DNA of 64,000 nt from Taklimakanibacter lacteus (GCA_003576695.1 QOZQ01000006.1:248001-312000); one strand, 5' to 3'. Shown: positions 34,570 to 44,093, counted from the first letter of the stretch. A program made the numbers and translations. Notes: a model not told the origin generated them from the letters alone.

Positions 34570-35709
34570 ATGACTGCTGTATTCGATAACTTTGCTGAGC
34601 TTCCTGGTTTCTTTATCAAAGAGGAATTGGAGGCTAGGAATTGGTCTCAGCGCGATCTTGCTTACATTCTGGGTTATTCCGAGCAGACTGTAACGAAGTT
34701 GATTTCCGGTAAGCAGGGTATCACTGCTGAAATGGCCAAGGCTCTTGGCGGTGCCTTTGGCACATCTGCTGAACTCTGGTCGAATTTGCAGAGTTCCTAC
34801 GATCTTCGGCTGGCTCGCGAGCCTGACCCTGCAATCAAAGTAAGAGCCGACCTCCAAGCCCTATTCCCAATTAGGGAAATGATCCACAGAGGATGGCTTG
34901 AAAAGACAGACCAATCGCTATTCGAATTGCAGATTACAAGGTTTTTTGAAGCTGATTCTTTCGATGAAATCCCGAAGCGAAGTCTTGTTGGGGCAGCTAA
35001 ACGTACGAGCTACGATAATGACCCCGCCGAACAGATAGCGTGGTTATTTCGCGTTCGGCAAATTGCTCGTCAAATAAAAGCGCCAACCTACTCTCGGCAT
35101 AAGCTAGAAGCAGCCTTGGCCAAGCTTCGCACGCTTACTCTCGATCCGGAAGATGTACGGCTTGTTCCGCCTATTCTTTTAGAGTGTGGTGTGCGTTACG
35201 TTGTAGCAGAGACGCTACCAAGTGCGCATAAAGACAAGATTGATGGTGTTTGTACGTGGTTGGATGACGATACACCAGTCATTGGGATGTCTACTTTTTA
35301 TGACCGCATGGATAACTTTTGGCTCGTGTTGCGGCATGAAATTGAGCATGTAATTCGGGGCCACGGCAAAGCTAAGAGTGTCTTGGACAACCTAGAAGGA
35401 TCGGCTCTCTCTGATGGTGACGATGTCACTGATGACGAGCGAGTGGCCAATTCTGCCGCGCTAAACTTTTGCTATTCACGCGATAAGCTTCTTTCTTTCT
35501 ATAAGCGAAAAGCGCCGTATATTTCCGAACGAGACGTTGTAGGATTTTCCGCACTAATGGAGGCGCATCCATCAATTGCGGTCGGTCAAATCCAATACCT
35601 AAAAGACGACTATCGGTGGCTTCGCAAATTTCATGTTCGGATTAGGAAATATTTGTTGGAGACCGCCATCTATGATGGATGGGGACAAGTTGCGGCAACT
35701 AGCCTGTGA
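34570..35709 (+). CDS. HigA-type antitoxin fused to an ImmA/IrrE metallopeptidase
   Basis: A 379-residue fusion. Residues about 18-70 form an XRE helix-turn-helix of the HigA type (WSQRDLAYILGYSEQTVTKLISGKQGIT). The C-terminal part has a gluzincin motif HEIEH at 256-260 with IRGHGK following, as in ImmA/IrrE peptidases that cleave repressors. HigA alone is about 100 residues, so this is a long variant. GGAAGGAGG ahead of ATG 34570 is a strong ribosome-binding site, stronger than that of the toxin. It ends inside the start region of the next gene. Confidence 0.86.
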   Translation: MTAVFDNFAELPGFFIKEELEARNWSQRDLAYILGYSEQTVTKLISGKQGITAEMAKALGGAFGTSAELWSNLQSSYDLRLAREPDPAIKVRADLQALFPIREMIHRGWLEKTDQSLFELQITRFFEADSFDEIPKRSLVGAAKRTSYDNDPAEQIAWLFRVRQIARQIKAPTYSRHKLEAALAKLRTLTLDPEDVRLVPPILLECGVRYVVAETLPSAHKDKIDGVCTWLDDDTPVIGMSTFYDRMDNFWLVLRHEIEHVIRGHGKAKSVLDNLEGSALSDGDDVTDDERVANSAALNFCYSRDKLLSFYKRKAPYISERDVVGFSALMEAHPSIAVGQIQYLKDDYRWLRKFHVRIRKYLLETAIYDGWGQVAATSL

Positions 35710-35717
35710 GGTGCGCA

Positions 35718-36194
35718 ATGGTGACTAAAAACGACAGAATGGCCGAAATTTTGGATCGTTATATCGATGAAGTTAATCCGGAGCCGGTTTCGTTCGATGA
35801 GGTTGCCGATTGGGTGCTTAGCAAGGGCTTGTATGCACCAGAACCTCGCGACGTACGACGAATGTGCAAGGAAGCTCTCGCAGCAGGTGCTCGGGCGCAA
35901 AAGCGGTTTGATGGAAAGCGTTGGTATCGCGCAAAGCATTCTGTCACGACAAACATTGGGGGTGTCCAGCTCAGCATCTGGGCAGATATTGACAAAAATG
36001 CTTCGCGAACTTTCATGGAAAAGTCGCTAAGCCAAAGGCGTCGTGGCATAGTGAATGACTGTTACCAAATGAAAATGGACATAGATCATTTCAATGAGAC
36101 ACGCTTAGAGGAACCTCTGCCGCTTTTCCTAGACTTCACAGACGACGTGTTGGAGTTGGAGGCTGCCAAGCGCAGTGAGGATGATGCTGCTTAG
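35718..36194 (+). CDS. Unknown protein coupled to the HigBA/ImmA module
   Basis: A 158-residue protein I do not recognise. Residues about 15-75 (VSFDEVADWVLSKGLY, DVRRMCKEALAAGARAQ, GKRWYRAKHS) look like a winged helix-turn-helix; the rest is charged and helical. ATG 35718 is served by GAGGTG overlapping the stop codon of the upstream fusion, indicating translational coupling; a GTG at 35706 is the alternative. The position suggests a third component of the toxin module or a gene it guards. Its end overlaps a convergent small gene by 4 bases. Confidence 0.68.
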   Translation: MVTKNDRMAEILDRYIDEVNPEPVSFDEVADWVLSKGLYAPEPRDVRRMCKEALAAGARAQKRFDGKRWYRAKHSVTTNIGGVQLSIWADIDKNASRTFMEKSLSQRRRGIVNDCYQMKMDIDHFNETRLEEPLPLFLDFTDDVLELEAAKRSEDDAA

Positions 36195-36412
36195 GCGTTG
36201 TCCTTTTTCCATCTGGCGGCAGCCGCGCCGCGCGCGATTTCTGAGCGATGCTCTGGTGTCAGCGCACTGTATCGAGCCTTAGAACCCTTGATGCCGCCCT
36301 TGCGGGCGCTGGCGAGTGGCTTCTTGTCCACCACATCACCGGTTGCAAGGTCCACGATTCTCTTGGCCAGTTCATTGGCGTCTCTCGGTCTTTTCGGCGA
36401 TTTTCCTGCCAT
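36191..36412 (-). CDS. Small basic KGG-motif protein
   Basis: A 73-residue lysine/arginine-rich protein opening MAGKSPKRPRDANELAKRIVDLATGD, then ARKGGIKGSKARYSALTPEHRSEIARGAAAARW. Short proteins of this design recur in alphaproteobacterial genomes, sometimes labelled histone-like; the function is not known to me. ATG 36412 was chosen because this conserved opening then forms the N-terminus. It is convergent with the module gene and overlaps it by 4 bases. It lies at the right edge of the island. Confidence 0.7.
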   Translation of the reverse strand: MAGKSPKRPRDANELAKRIVDLATGDVVDKKPLASARKGGIKGSKARYSALTPEHRSEIARGAAAARWKKDNA

Positions 36413-36542
36413 GTTGCTGGTATGGCATGGAATGTCGATAATTGCGAACGTCAGCGTCCGATACAATCATACTGATCCGCTACCCACTCACCAACCCTCG
36501 AGATTCACTAACGGCAGGCGCGCCTCTCAATGAGGATAGAGG

Positions 36543-37247
36543 CTATGCGACCTTCTGGTGCCGCTCGCCGAAGATCGCCGAGCCGATGCGCACATGCGTC
36601 GCGCCGAAGCGGATCGCGGTCTCGAAATCGGCGCTCATCCCCATGCTGAGGCCTTTCAGGCCGTTGCGCCGGGCGATGGTCTCGAGCAGCGCGAAATGCA
36701 GCGCCGGCTCCTCATCGGCGGGCGGGATGCACATCAGGCCGGCAATGCCGAGGCCATAGGTCTCGCGGCACAAGGCGATGAAGCGATCGGCCGCCCTGGG
36801 CGCGATGCCGGCCTTCTGGCCTTCCTCGCCGCTGTTGATCTCGATGAAGAGCTCCGGCGAGCGGCCCTGGCGCTGGATCTCGTCCGCCAGGACGCGCGCC
36901 AGCTTCTCGCGATCGAGGCTCTGGATGCAGTCGAACAGCGCCAGCGCCTCCGCCGCTTTGTTGGACTGGAGCGGCCCGATGAGATGCAGCTTGATGCCTT
37001 GTATGCGCGACTTGAGCGCCGGCCACTTGCCTTTGCTTTCCTGGACGCGGTTCTCGCCGAAGACACGCTGCCCGGCCGCGATCACCGGCTCGATGGCGGA
37101 AGCCTCGAAGGTCTTGCTGACCGCCACGAGGGTGACGTCCTCAGGCCTCCGTCCCGCGTCGATTGCCGCGCTGGCGATGCGCTGGCGCACTTGTGTGAGG
37201 CCCGGATGTCCGGCGTCGACGTCAAGATGGGCGGGATGGTGGGTCAT
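36543..37247 (-). CDS. yggS: YggS family pyridoxal phosphate homeostasis protein
   Basis: A 234-residue PLP-binding barrel protein that buffers pyridoxal phosphate and affects amino-acid balance. The PLP lysine lies in LVAVSKTF; GENRVQESKGKW, HLIGPLQSNKA, EINSGEEGQKAG and LSMGMSADFETAIRFGATHVRIGSAIFG follow the family order. ATG 37247 fits the usual N-terminus. It is divergent from leuS. The accessory island ends just downstream of it. Confidence 0.92.
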   Translation of the reverse strand: MTHHPAHLDVDAGHPGLTQVRQRIASAAIDAGRRPEDVTLVAVSKTFEASAIEPVIAAGQRVFGENRVQESKGKWPALKSRIQGIKLHLIGPLQSNKAAEALALFDCIQSLDREKLARVLADEIQRQGRSPELFIEINSGEEGQKAGIAPRAADRFIALCRETYGLGIAGLMCIPPADEEPALHFALLETIARRNGLKGLSMGMSADFETAIRFGATHVRIGSAIFGERHQKVA

Positions 37248-37317
37248 GGTTCCCCGCGATATACGCGGCTTGCGGGGCTTTGCAAGGGCTGGTACTTCCA
37301 AGCGGAAATAACCCCGA

Positions 37318-39936
37318 TTGGACCCGAAGTTGAGCACCGAACGCTATAATCCGCGCGATACCGAGCCGCGCTGGCAGCAGGCCTGGACCGAGAAACGCGC
37401 TTTCGAGGCACGTCACGACCCGTCGCGGCCAAAATATTACGTGCTCGAAATGTTTCCGTACCCCTCGGGCCGCATCCATATGGGCCATGTGCGCAACTAC
37501 ACGATGGGCGACGTGCTCGCCCGCTACCGGCGCGCTCTGGGCTATAATGTGCTGCATCCGATGGGCTGGGACGCCTTCGGCATGCCGGCCGAGAATGCCG
37601 CCATCGAGCGCGGCGTCCATCCCAAGTCCTGGACCTATGACAACATCGCCGCCATGCGGGGGCAGCTCAAGTCCCTGGGGCTCTCGCTCGACTGGTCGCG
37701 GGAATTCGCGACCTGCGATCCGTCCTACTATCGCCACGAGCAGGAGATGTTCGTCGATTTCATCAAGGCGGGGCTGGTCGAGCGCAAGGTCTCGATGGTC
37801 AACTGGGATCCGGTCGACCAGACGGTGCTCGCCAATGAGCAGGTGATCGACGGGCGCGGCTGGCGTTCGGGCGCCCTCGTCGAGAAACGCGAGCTCGCCC
37901 AGTGGTTCCTGAAGATATCGGACTATTCGGAAGAGCTGCTGACGGCGCTCGATGATCTCAAGACCTGGCCGGAGAAGGTCAGGCTGATGCAGGCCAACTG
38001 GATCGGCCGCTCGGAAGGCATGCGCTTCGCCTTCACGCTCGAGGATGACAATGGCAAGCAGGTCGGCGACAAACTCACCGTCTATACCACGCGCCATGAC
38101 ACGATCTTCGGCGCCAGCTTTTGCGCGCTCTCGGCCGATCATCCCTTGGTCCGCGAGCTCGAGCCGGCGCTGCCCGGCCTCGCGGAATTCCGCCGCGAGG
38201 TGGCGGCACTCGGCACCAGCGAGGAATCGATCGAGCGGGCCGAGAAGAAGGGCTTCCCGCTCAAGCTCTATGCCCGCCATCCCTTCCGCCCGGAAGTCAG
38301 GCTGCCGGTCTATGCCGCCAATTTCGTCCTGATGGGCTATGGCGAGGGCGCCATCTTCGGCTGTCCGGCGCATGACCAGCGCGACCTCGATTTCGCCCGC
38401 AAGTATGGCCTCCCGGTCATACCGGTGGTCGCGCCGAAAGGAACGGATCCGTCACAATTTGCGGTCGGTGATGAGGCTTTCCTCGAAAAGGAAGACGATC
38501 AGACTGTCCTGATCAATTCGGATTTCCTCGACGGCATGACCGTGCCCGAGGCCAAGGAGGCCATTGCCCGGCGCATGGAGACGGCCGGCATGGGCGAGCG
38601 CAAGGTGAATTTCCGCTTGCGCGACTGGGGCGTGTCGCGCCAGCGCTATTGGGGCTGCCCGATCCCGGTCATCCATTGCGGCAAATGCGGCGTCGTGCCG
38701 GTGCCGAAGAAGGACCTGCCGGTGACGCTGCCTGAGGATGTCACCTTCGACAGACCGGGCAACCCGCTGCTGCACCACCCAACCTGGAAGGACACGACCT
38801 GTCCGTCCTGCGGCGGCAAGGCGCGGCGCGAGACCGATACCTTCGACACCTTCATCGACTCCTCCTGGTATTTCGCACGCTTCTGCTCGCCGCAAGCCCC
38901 GATTCCGGTCGACCGCGCCGAGGCGAAATACTGGATGCCGGTCGATCAGTATATCGGCGGCGTCGAGCATGCGATCCTGCATCTGCTCTATTCGCGCTTC
39001 TATGCCCGCGCCATGACGCTTACCGGCCATCTCGACCTGAAGGAGCCCTTCGCCAGCCTGTTCACGCAAGGCATGGTGGTGCACGAGACTTTCCGCACCG
39101 CCGCCGGCGAGTGGGTTCTCCCCGCCGAGGTCGCGCGCGCGGGCGAGGGCTATGTGCATGCGAGGACGGGCGAGAAGATCACGACTGGCGGCATCGAGAA
39201 GATGTCGAAGTCGAAGAAGAATGTCGTCGATCCCGAGGCCATCATCGAACGTTACGGCGCCGATACGGCGCGCTGGTTCGTCCTGTCCGACACGCCGCCC
39301 GAGCGCGACATCGAATGGACCGAGAACGGCGTCGAGGGCGCCTTCCGTTTCGTCCAGCGGGTCTGGCGGCTCGTTGCGGATATACAACAGAAGGGCGCGA
39401 GCCCCGGAACGAAGGCGCCGGCCGGCATCGCCGGCGACGCGCTGGAGCTGCGCCGCACCACGCATCTGGCCGTCCAGGCGATGACCGAGGATCTGGGCGC
39501 GCTGCGCTTCAACCGCGGCATCGCCCGCATCTACGAGCTCGCCAACGCGCTCCAGGCCGCCTTGCAGAAGAACGACCTCGATGACGGGATGCGCTTTGCG
39601 CTGCGGGAAGCCGGCGAGGCCTTCGTCGTCCTGATGGCGCCGATGATGCCGCATCTGGCCGAGGAATGCTGGCAGGTTCTGGGGCACAAGACCCTGGTGG
39701 TCGACCGGCCGTGGCCCAAGGCCGATCCGGCGCTCACCGTCTCCGATGAAGTGACCATTGCCGTCCAGGTCAACGGCAAGCGGCGTGATGAAATTCGCTT
39801 GCCGAAAGGCCTGCCAAACGCGAAAGTGGAGGCCGCCGTCCTGGCGCTCGACAATGTGAAGCGCGCTCTCGACGGCAAGCCGGTGAGGAAAGTCGTGGTC
39901 GTGATGGATCGTATTGCCAATGTGGTGAGCGGCTGA
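37318..39936 (+). CDS. leuS: Leucyl-tRNA synthetase
   Basis: Class I synthetase charging tRNA-Leu. The 872 residues carry the HIGH motif as HMGH in [13 protein letters not shown], the large CP1 editing domain with TTRHDTIFG, zinc-ribbon cysteine pairs (CGKCG, CPSCGG), and KMSKS at 628-632, then the anticodon-binding region. The start is TTG at 37318 or TTG at 37330; the latter gives the more usual opening STERYNPR. It leads the run leuS-lptE-holA. Confidence 0.96.
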   Translation: MDPKLSTERYNPRDTEPRWQQAWTEKRAFEARHDPSRPKYYVLEMFPYPSGRIHMGHVRNYTMGDVLARYRRALGYNVLHPMGWDAFGMPAENAAIERGVHPKSWTYDNIAAMRGQLKSLGLSLDWSREFATCDPSYYRHEQEMFVDFIKAGLVERKVSMVNWDPVDQTVLANEQVIDGRGWRSGALVEKRELAQWFLKISDYSEELLTALDDLKTWPEKVRLMQANWIGRSEGMRFAFTLEDDNGKQVGDKLTVYTTRHDTIFGASFCALSADHPLVRELEPALPGLAEFRREVAALGTSEESIERAEKKGFPLKLYARHPFRPEVRLPVYAANFVLMGYGEGAIFGCPAHDQRDLDFARKYGLPVIPVVAPKGTDPSQFAVGDEAFLEKEDDQTVLINSDFLDGMTVPEAKEAIARRMETAGMGERKVNFRLRDWGVSRQRYWGCPIPVIHCGKCGVVPVPKKDLPVTLPEDVTFDRPGNPLLHHPTWKDTTCPSCGGKARRETDTFDTFIDSSWYFARFCSPQAPIPVDRAEAKYWMPVDQYIGGVEHAILHLLYSRFYARAMTLTGHLDLKEPFASLFTQGMVVHETFRTAAGEWVLPAEVARAGEGYVHARTGEKITTGGIEKMSKSKKNVVDPEAIIERYGADTARWFVLSDTPPERDIEWTENGVEGAFRFVQRVWRLVADIQQKGASPGTKAPAGIAGDALELRRTTHLAVQAMTEDLGALRFNRGIARIYELANALQAALQKNDLDDGMRFALREAGEAFVVLMAPMMPHLAEECWQVLGHKTLVVDRPWPKADPALTVSDEVTIAVQVNGKRRDEIRLPKGLPNAKVEAAVLALDNVKRALDGKPVRKVVVVMDRIANVVSG

Positions 39937-39940
39937 GCCC

Positions 39941-40453
39941 ATGAAACGCTGGCGTTTCCTTGCTGTCCTGCCGCTGCTGGTCCTGCTCGGCGCCTGCGGG
40001 TTCAAACCGCTCTACAGCAGCGACAACGACTCGCCGGGCGTCAGGGGGGATCTGGCTTCGGTCAGCATTCCCGAGCCGCGGAACCGGCTGACCCAGCTCA
40101 TCCGCAACGACCTGCTCTCGACCATGCGGCCGGCCGGCACGGCCGAGCCCGACCGTTACCGCCTCGATATCGTGGCGTCATCGCAGGAAGACCGCTCGAT
40201 CGAGGATTCCTCCGATTCACGCCAGGCCCGCCGCTCGACCGTGCGGGTGATGGCGAGCTTCGAGCTGAAGGAGCTGGCCGGCGGCGGCAAGACGATCTAT
40301 CGCGGCAAGACTTTCTCCAACGTGTCCTATGACGATATCGGCCAGTCCTTTGCCGATCTTCAGGCCAAGACCAATGCGGTGGAGCGCGGCGCCCATGAGA
40401 TCGCGCTCGATATCCGCACCCGGCTCGCGGCGCATTTCGCGTCTGCGCAATAG
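39941..40453 (+). CDS. lptE: LPS assembly lipoprotein LptE
   Basis: Outer-membrane lipoprotein that plugs the LptD barrel for lipopolysaccharide insertion. The 170 residues begin with a lipoprotein signal peptide and lipobox LGAC (C19), followed by the family hallmark GFKPLY. The rest is a small alpha/beta domain with YRLDI and YRGKTFSNVSYD. It begins 4 bases after leuS and precedes holA, the standard leuS-lptE-holA order, which backs the call despite low sequence conservation. Confidence 0.9.
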   Translation: MKRWRFLAVLPLLVLLGACGFKPLYSSDNDSPGVRGDLASVSIPEPRNRLTQLIRNDLLSTMRPAGTAEPDRYRLDIVASSQEDRSIEDSSDSRQARRSTVRVMASFELKELAGGGKTIYRGKTFSNVSYDDIGQSFADLQAKTNAVERGAHEIALDIRTRLAAHFASAQ

Positions 40454-40482
40454 AGCTGCATGGATGCGTCCCCACTCATCAC

Positions 40483-40589
40483 CCTCACCCTGAGGCGCCC
40501 GCCAGAGGCGGGCCTCGAAGGGTGGCAACCGGCAAGACCGTTGTTCCTGGATCATGCTTCGAGGCTCGCTGCGCTCGCACCTCAGCATG
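40483..40589. repeat. Intergenic repeat with two hairpins between lptE and holA
   Basis: First part 40483-40525 (CCTCACCCTGAGG, then CCCGCC-agag-GGCGGG and TCGAAGGGTGG) and second part 40553-40589 (CATGCTTCGAGGC ... CTCAGCATG) face each other. Elements of this design are frequent in Hyphomicrobiales. Confidence 0.75.
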
Positions 40590-40626
40590 AGGGTTGGGCA
40601 AGCGGCGCAATTGTTTTGAACTAGCC

Positions 40627-41667
40627 ATGGCCATCCTCAAATGGACCGGCATCGACAATTTCCTGCGCCGTGACGCCGAGAAGGCGCTGGCGGTCCTGAT
40701 CTATGGCCCCGATGGCGGCACGGTGCGCGAGCGGGCCCGGCAATTGGTCATCTCGGTCGCCGGCAGCCTCGATGATCCCTTCGCCGTGGTGCGTCTCGAT
40801 GATCCCACCCTCCTCGCCGATCCAGCGAGGCTGGTCGACGAGGCGCAGGCCCTGTCCTTTGGCGGCGGCCGGCGCGTCGTCTGGGTGGAGAATGCCGGCA
40901 GCGGTTTTCTCAAGGCCATGCCGCTCGTCACCGCATCCGGCAATCTGGTGGTGGCGGAAGCGGGCACGCTCGCCAAATCGGCGGGCTTGCGCAACCTGTT
41001 CGAGCCCGCGGCCAATCTGTGGATCGTGCCCTGCTACGAGGATTCGGCCATCGACCTCGAGCGCCTCATCGCCGAGGAGCTGGACGCCAAGGGTCTCATC
41101 ACCGACATGGAGGTGCGCCAGGCGCTCGTCGGTCTGCTCGGCGCCGACCGCCGCATGTCGCGCCAGGAGCTCGCCAAGCTGGCGCTCTACTGCCATGGCC
41201 GCGCGCAGGTGACACTGGCCGATGTGGAGGCTGTGTGCGGCGATGTCGCCGAGCTCTCCGCCGATGACCTCCTGAACGCCACCTTCGACGGCGCGCTGTC
41301 CGATGCCGATGACGCTTTCACGCGATTGCGCGACAGCGGCCTGGCGGGTGCCGGGCTGCTCATCATGGCCGCCAGTCACGCCGCCCGGCTCACCCGGCTC
41401 CGGGTCGATGTCGAGCGCGGCAAGAGCCCGGAAATGGCGGTGCGCCAGGCGCGTCCGCCGGTGTTCTTCAAGCAGCAGCCGGCGCTGCAGCGCCAGGTGG
41501 CGCTGTGGGACGGCGACTCGCTCCTGCGGGCGTCCGATCTCATTGGCCGGGCGACGCGCGACACGCGCACCACCACGCTATCGGCACTCAACGACCAGAT
41601 CACTCATCGCGCCTTTCTGTCGCTGGCTCGTCTGGCGCTGCAGCGCCGGCACGGCGCGCGCGAGTGA
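40627..41667 (+). CDS. holA: DNA polymerase III subunit delta
   Basis: Clamp-loader subunit that opens the beta clamp. The 346 residues show the HolA pattern: LIYGPDGGTVRERARQLV at the N-terminus (a degenerate AAA+ site), VWVENAG, LVVAEAG, the helical middle with EELDAKGLITDMEVRQALVGLLGADRRMSRQELAKLALY, and the collar with RQARPPVFFKQQPALQRQV. ATG 40627 is used; 40594 would add a short unlikely leader. Convergent with parB. Confidence 0.92.
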   Translation: MAILKWTGIDNFLRRDAEKALAVLIYGPDGGTVRERARQLVISVAGSLDDPFAVVRLDDPTLLADPARLVDEAQALSFGGGRRVVWVENAGSGFLKAMPLVTASGNLVVAEAGTLAKSAGLRNLFEPAANLWIVPCYEDSAIDLERLIAEELDAKGLITDMEVRQALVGLLGADRRMSRQELAKLALYCHGRAQVTLADVEAVCGDVAELSADDLLNATFDGALSDADDAFTRLRDSGLAGAGLLIMAASHAARLTRLRVDVERGKSPEMAVRQARPPVFFKQQPALQRQVALWDGDSLLRASDLIGRATRDTRTTTLSALNDQITHRAFLSLARLALQRRHGARE

Positions 41668-41701
41668 ATGGTCCGTGTCCGGATAATCCGTCTACTGATG
41701 A

Positions 41702-42574
41702 TTACGACTTGACCAGTCGGTTGCACACGTCGTCGAGCTGCTCGAGCGTCTTGTAGCGCACCGTCACCGAGCCGCCGGCGCGGCCCTTGTTGACGATCTC
41801 GACCTTGAGGCCCAGCACCTCGCTGAGCTGGTGCTCGAGCGCCACCGTGTCCGCGTCCTTCTGCGCCTTGGCGACGGGAGGACGGCCCTTGGCTTCGGCT
41901 TCGCTGCGCGACAGGCCTTCGGCCTCGCGCACCGTCATGCCGAGCTGGATGATCTTCTCAGCGAGCTGCTGCGGCGATTCGGTGGCGACGAGGGCGCGGG
42001 CGTGGCCGGCGGTGAGCGCGCCGTCCTCGATATGGCGGCGGACACTTTCCGGCAGCGACAGCAGGCGGATGGTGTTGGCGATATGGCTGCGGCTCTTGCC
42101 GACCGAATCGGCGAGCTGCTGCTGGGTATAGTCGAACTGGTCCATCAGCTGCTGATAGGCGCGCGCCTCTTCCAGCGCATTGAGGTCGGCGCGCTGGATA
42201 TTCTCGATCAGCGCGATCTCGAGCGCTTCGCCGTCGGTCAGATCGCGGATCAGCACCGGCACTTCGTGGATGCCGGCGCGCTGCGCCGCGCGCCAGCGCC
42301 GCTCGCCGGCGACGATCTCGTATTCGCTGCCGCGCTGGCGCACCACCAGCGGCTGCAGCAGGCCCTTGTCGCGGATCGAGCGCGTCAGGTCCTCGAGGTC
42401 GCTGTCGGCGAAATATTTGCGCGGATTGTTCGGATTGGCGTGCAGCAACTCGATCGGCACATGGCGCAGGCTGCGCGCGTCCTGGACGACCGCCTCTTCC
42501 GTCGTGTCATCGCCGATCAGGGCGGCCAGTCCGCGGCCAAGCCGGCGCTTTTGCGGTTGTTGTGTCATCATCAT
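41702..42574 (-). CDS. parB: Chromosome-partitioning protein ParB
   Basis: CTP-dependent DNA clamp that loads at parS and spreads to form the segregation complex. The 290 residues open with the ParA-activating basic peptide (RRLGRGLAALIG). The CTPase domain has NPNNPRKYF, GLLQPLVVR and GERRWRAAQ; the helix-turn-helix DYTQQQLADSVGKSRSHIANTIRLL reads parS; a C-terminal dimerisation domain follows. It lies 75 bases after parA, with a candidate CtrA box in the gap. Confidence 0.96.
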   Translation of the reverse strand: MMMTQQPQKRRLGRGLAALIGDDTTEEAVVQDARSLRHVPIELLHANPNNPRKYFADSDLEDLTRSIRDKGLLQPLVVRQRGSEYEIVAGERRWRAAQRAGIHEVPVLIRDLTDGEALEIALIENIQRADLNALEEARAYQQLMDQFDYTQQQLADSVGKSRSHIANTIRLLSLPESVRRHIEDGALTAGHARALVATESPQQLAEKIIQLGMTVREAEGLSRSEAEAKGRPPVAKAQKDADTVALEHQLSEVLGLKVEIVNKGRAGGSVTVRYKTLEQLDDVCNRLVKS

Positions 42575-42601
42575 GCGTCCCGGAGCCCCCGAATCAAAGC
42601 G

Positions 42602-42616
42602 TTAACAAGACCTTAA
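42602..42616. promoter_or_regulatory. Candidate CtrA box upstream of parB
   Basis: TTAA-CAAGACC-TTAA is a perfect TTAA-N7-TTAA site in the short gap between parA and parB, 27 bases before the parB start. It suggests that parB may have its own cell-cycle-linked promoter. Inferred. Confidence 0.5.
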
Positions 42617-42649
42617 CAGAGTTTGTTGCGGTAGCGAATCGATTACGCC

Positions 42650-43480
42650 TCAAGCTGCCCGCAAATCACGTTCCCGCCGGATGATCTCCGAGGCGAGGCG
42701 GATATAGGCCTGGGAGCCCGCGCATTCGTGATCATAAAGCAGAACAGGCTTACCGTAGGAGGGCGCTTCGGATACCCGGACATTCCGCGGGATGACCGTC
42801 TGGTAGACCTTGTCGCCGAGCACGCTGCGCACATCCTGCGCCACCTGCTCGGAGAGCGAATTGCGCCGGTCGAACATGGTGAGCACGACGCCCTGCACGG
42901 CGAGCTTCGGATTGAGGCTGCCCTTCACCCGCTCCACCGTCTTGAGCAGCTGGCTCAGGCCTTCCAGCGCGAAGAACTCGCATTGCAGCGGCACCAGCAC
43001 CGCATCGGCGGCCGACAGCGCGTTGATGGTGAGAAGATTGAGCGAGGGCGGACAGTCCGCCAAAATATAGCTGTAGCGCTTGTGGCGGGGATCCGCCTCG
43101 AGCTTCTGGATGGCATCCGCCAGCCGGTAGGTCTTGCGGCTGATCTCGGAGAGCTCGAGCTCGGCGCCGAGCAGATCCATGGTCGAAGGGGCACAGTCGA
43201 GCCGGGGGATGCCCGAGCTGACGATCACCTGGGAAAGCTCAGCCTCGCCCATCAGCACGTGGTAGGTCGAGCGCTGCTGCGGACGGCGCTGGATGCCGAG
43301 CCCGGTCGAGGCATTGCCCTGCGGGTCGAGATCGACGATCAGCACCGTTTCGCCGACGGCGGCGAGCGCGGTGCCCAGATTGATGGCCGTCGTCGTCTTG
43401 CCGACCCCGCCTTTCTGGTTGGCAAGCGCCAGGATGCGCGGCGTCGAGGACTGCGGCAGCAGTTTTTCAGCGAGGGACAC
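42650..43480 (-). CDS. parA: Chromosome-partitioning ATPase ParA
   Basis: Walker-type ATPase that binds DNA non-specifically and moves ParB-parS complexes apart. The 276 residues have the deviant Walker A KGGVGKTT at 23-30, DLDPQGNASTGLG as Walker A' region and YILADCPPSLNLLTINAL as Walker B. It overlaps rsmG by 14 bases and lies upstream of parB, in the classic mnmE-mnmG-rsmG-parA-parB order. Confidence 0.96.
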   Translation of the reverse strand: MSLAEKLLPQSSTPRILALANQKGGVGKTTTAINLGTALAAVGETVLIVDLDPQGNASTGLGIQRRPQQRSTYHVLMGEAELSQVIVSSGIPRLDCAPSTMDLLGAELELSEISRKTYRLADAIQKLEADPRHKRYSYILADCPPSLNLLTINALSAADAVLVPLQCEFFALEGLSQLLKTVERVKGSLNPKLAVQGVVLTMFDRRNSLSEQVAQDVRSVLGDKVYQTVIPRNVRVSEAPSYGKPVLLYDHECAGSQAYIRLASEIIRRERDLRAA

Positions 43481-44093
43481 GATGAGCCTCCTTCACCACA
43501 AGGATCACGCCGCGGGAATCGGTCATGCTCGGGTGCTTTTCAACCTGCATTTTCCAAGATTTGGTGGCATCGGTCAATTCCGCATCCACATCTTGTCCCT
43601 TATGAAAATAGCCTATGGCACCATTTTCGAGGAAAGGTTGGGCATAATCGAGGAGCTTGGGAAGCGGCGCAAGGGCCCGGGCGGTGACGACGTCAGCTTT
43701 GATCCGGGCCGCCAGCGCGCCCGCCGTCTCGATCCTCTGGCTGTGCACCTGTGCCTCAGCACCGGTCTGGCGCGCAGCTTCCCTGAGGAAGGCGCCCTTC
43801 TTGAGATTGCTTTCGAAGAGATGCGCCTCGAGCGGCCGGGCGATGGCGAGGATCAGCCCGGGTATGCCGGCGCCGCTGCCGAGATCGGCGAGGACTTTGG
43901 CGCTCTGCGGCAGAAGCGGCAGGAGCTGCAGCGCATCGGCGATGTGGCGTGACCAGATGTCGTCGCGGGTCGAGGGGCCGATAAGATTGATGCGCGTCTG
44001 CCAGGTCAGAAGCAGGCTGACATAGGTCTCGAGACGCTCGGCTGATTCACGTGAAACATCAAAGCGGTCGAGAACCGCCTGCTGGCCCGTCAC
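43467..44093 (-). CDS. rsmG: 16S rRNA (guanine-N7) methyltransferase RsmG
   Basis: Methylates G527 of 16S rRNA using SAM. The 208 residues have motif I as [16 protein letters not shown], the F-E-S-N acidic strand end and [21 protein letters not shown]. Start is GTG at 44093, overlapping the mnmG stop by 4 bases. A parS-like 16-mer lies inside this coding region at 44043-44058. It overlaps parA by 14 bases. Confidence 0.93.
   Translation of the reverse strand: MTGQQAVLDRFDVSRESAERLETYVSLLLTWQTRINLIGPSTRDDIWSRHIADALQLLPLLPQSAKVLADLGSGAGIPGLILAIARPLEAHLFESNLKKGAFLREAARQTGAEAQVHSQRIETAGALAARIKADVVTARALAPLPKLLDYAQPFLENGAIGYFHKGQDVDAELTDATKSWKMQVEKHPSMTDSRGVILVVKEAHRVPR
44043..44058. promoter_or_regulatory. 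parS-like ParB binding site inside rsmG
   Basis: TGATTCACGTGAAACA matches the near-universal parS 16-mer TGTTTCACGTGAAACA at 15 of 16 positions. It lies in the 5' coding part of rsmG, upstream of parAB. Confidence 0.8.

Noticed and set aside
38452-40005. 517-residue open frame on the minus strand opposite leuS.
   Set aside because: Antisense shadow; composition is the Arg/Gly/Asp-rich pattern expected of reverse-frame reading.
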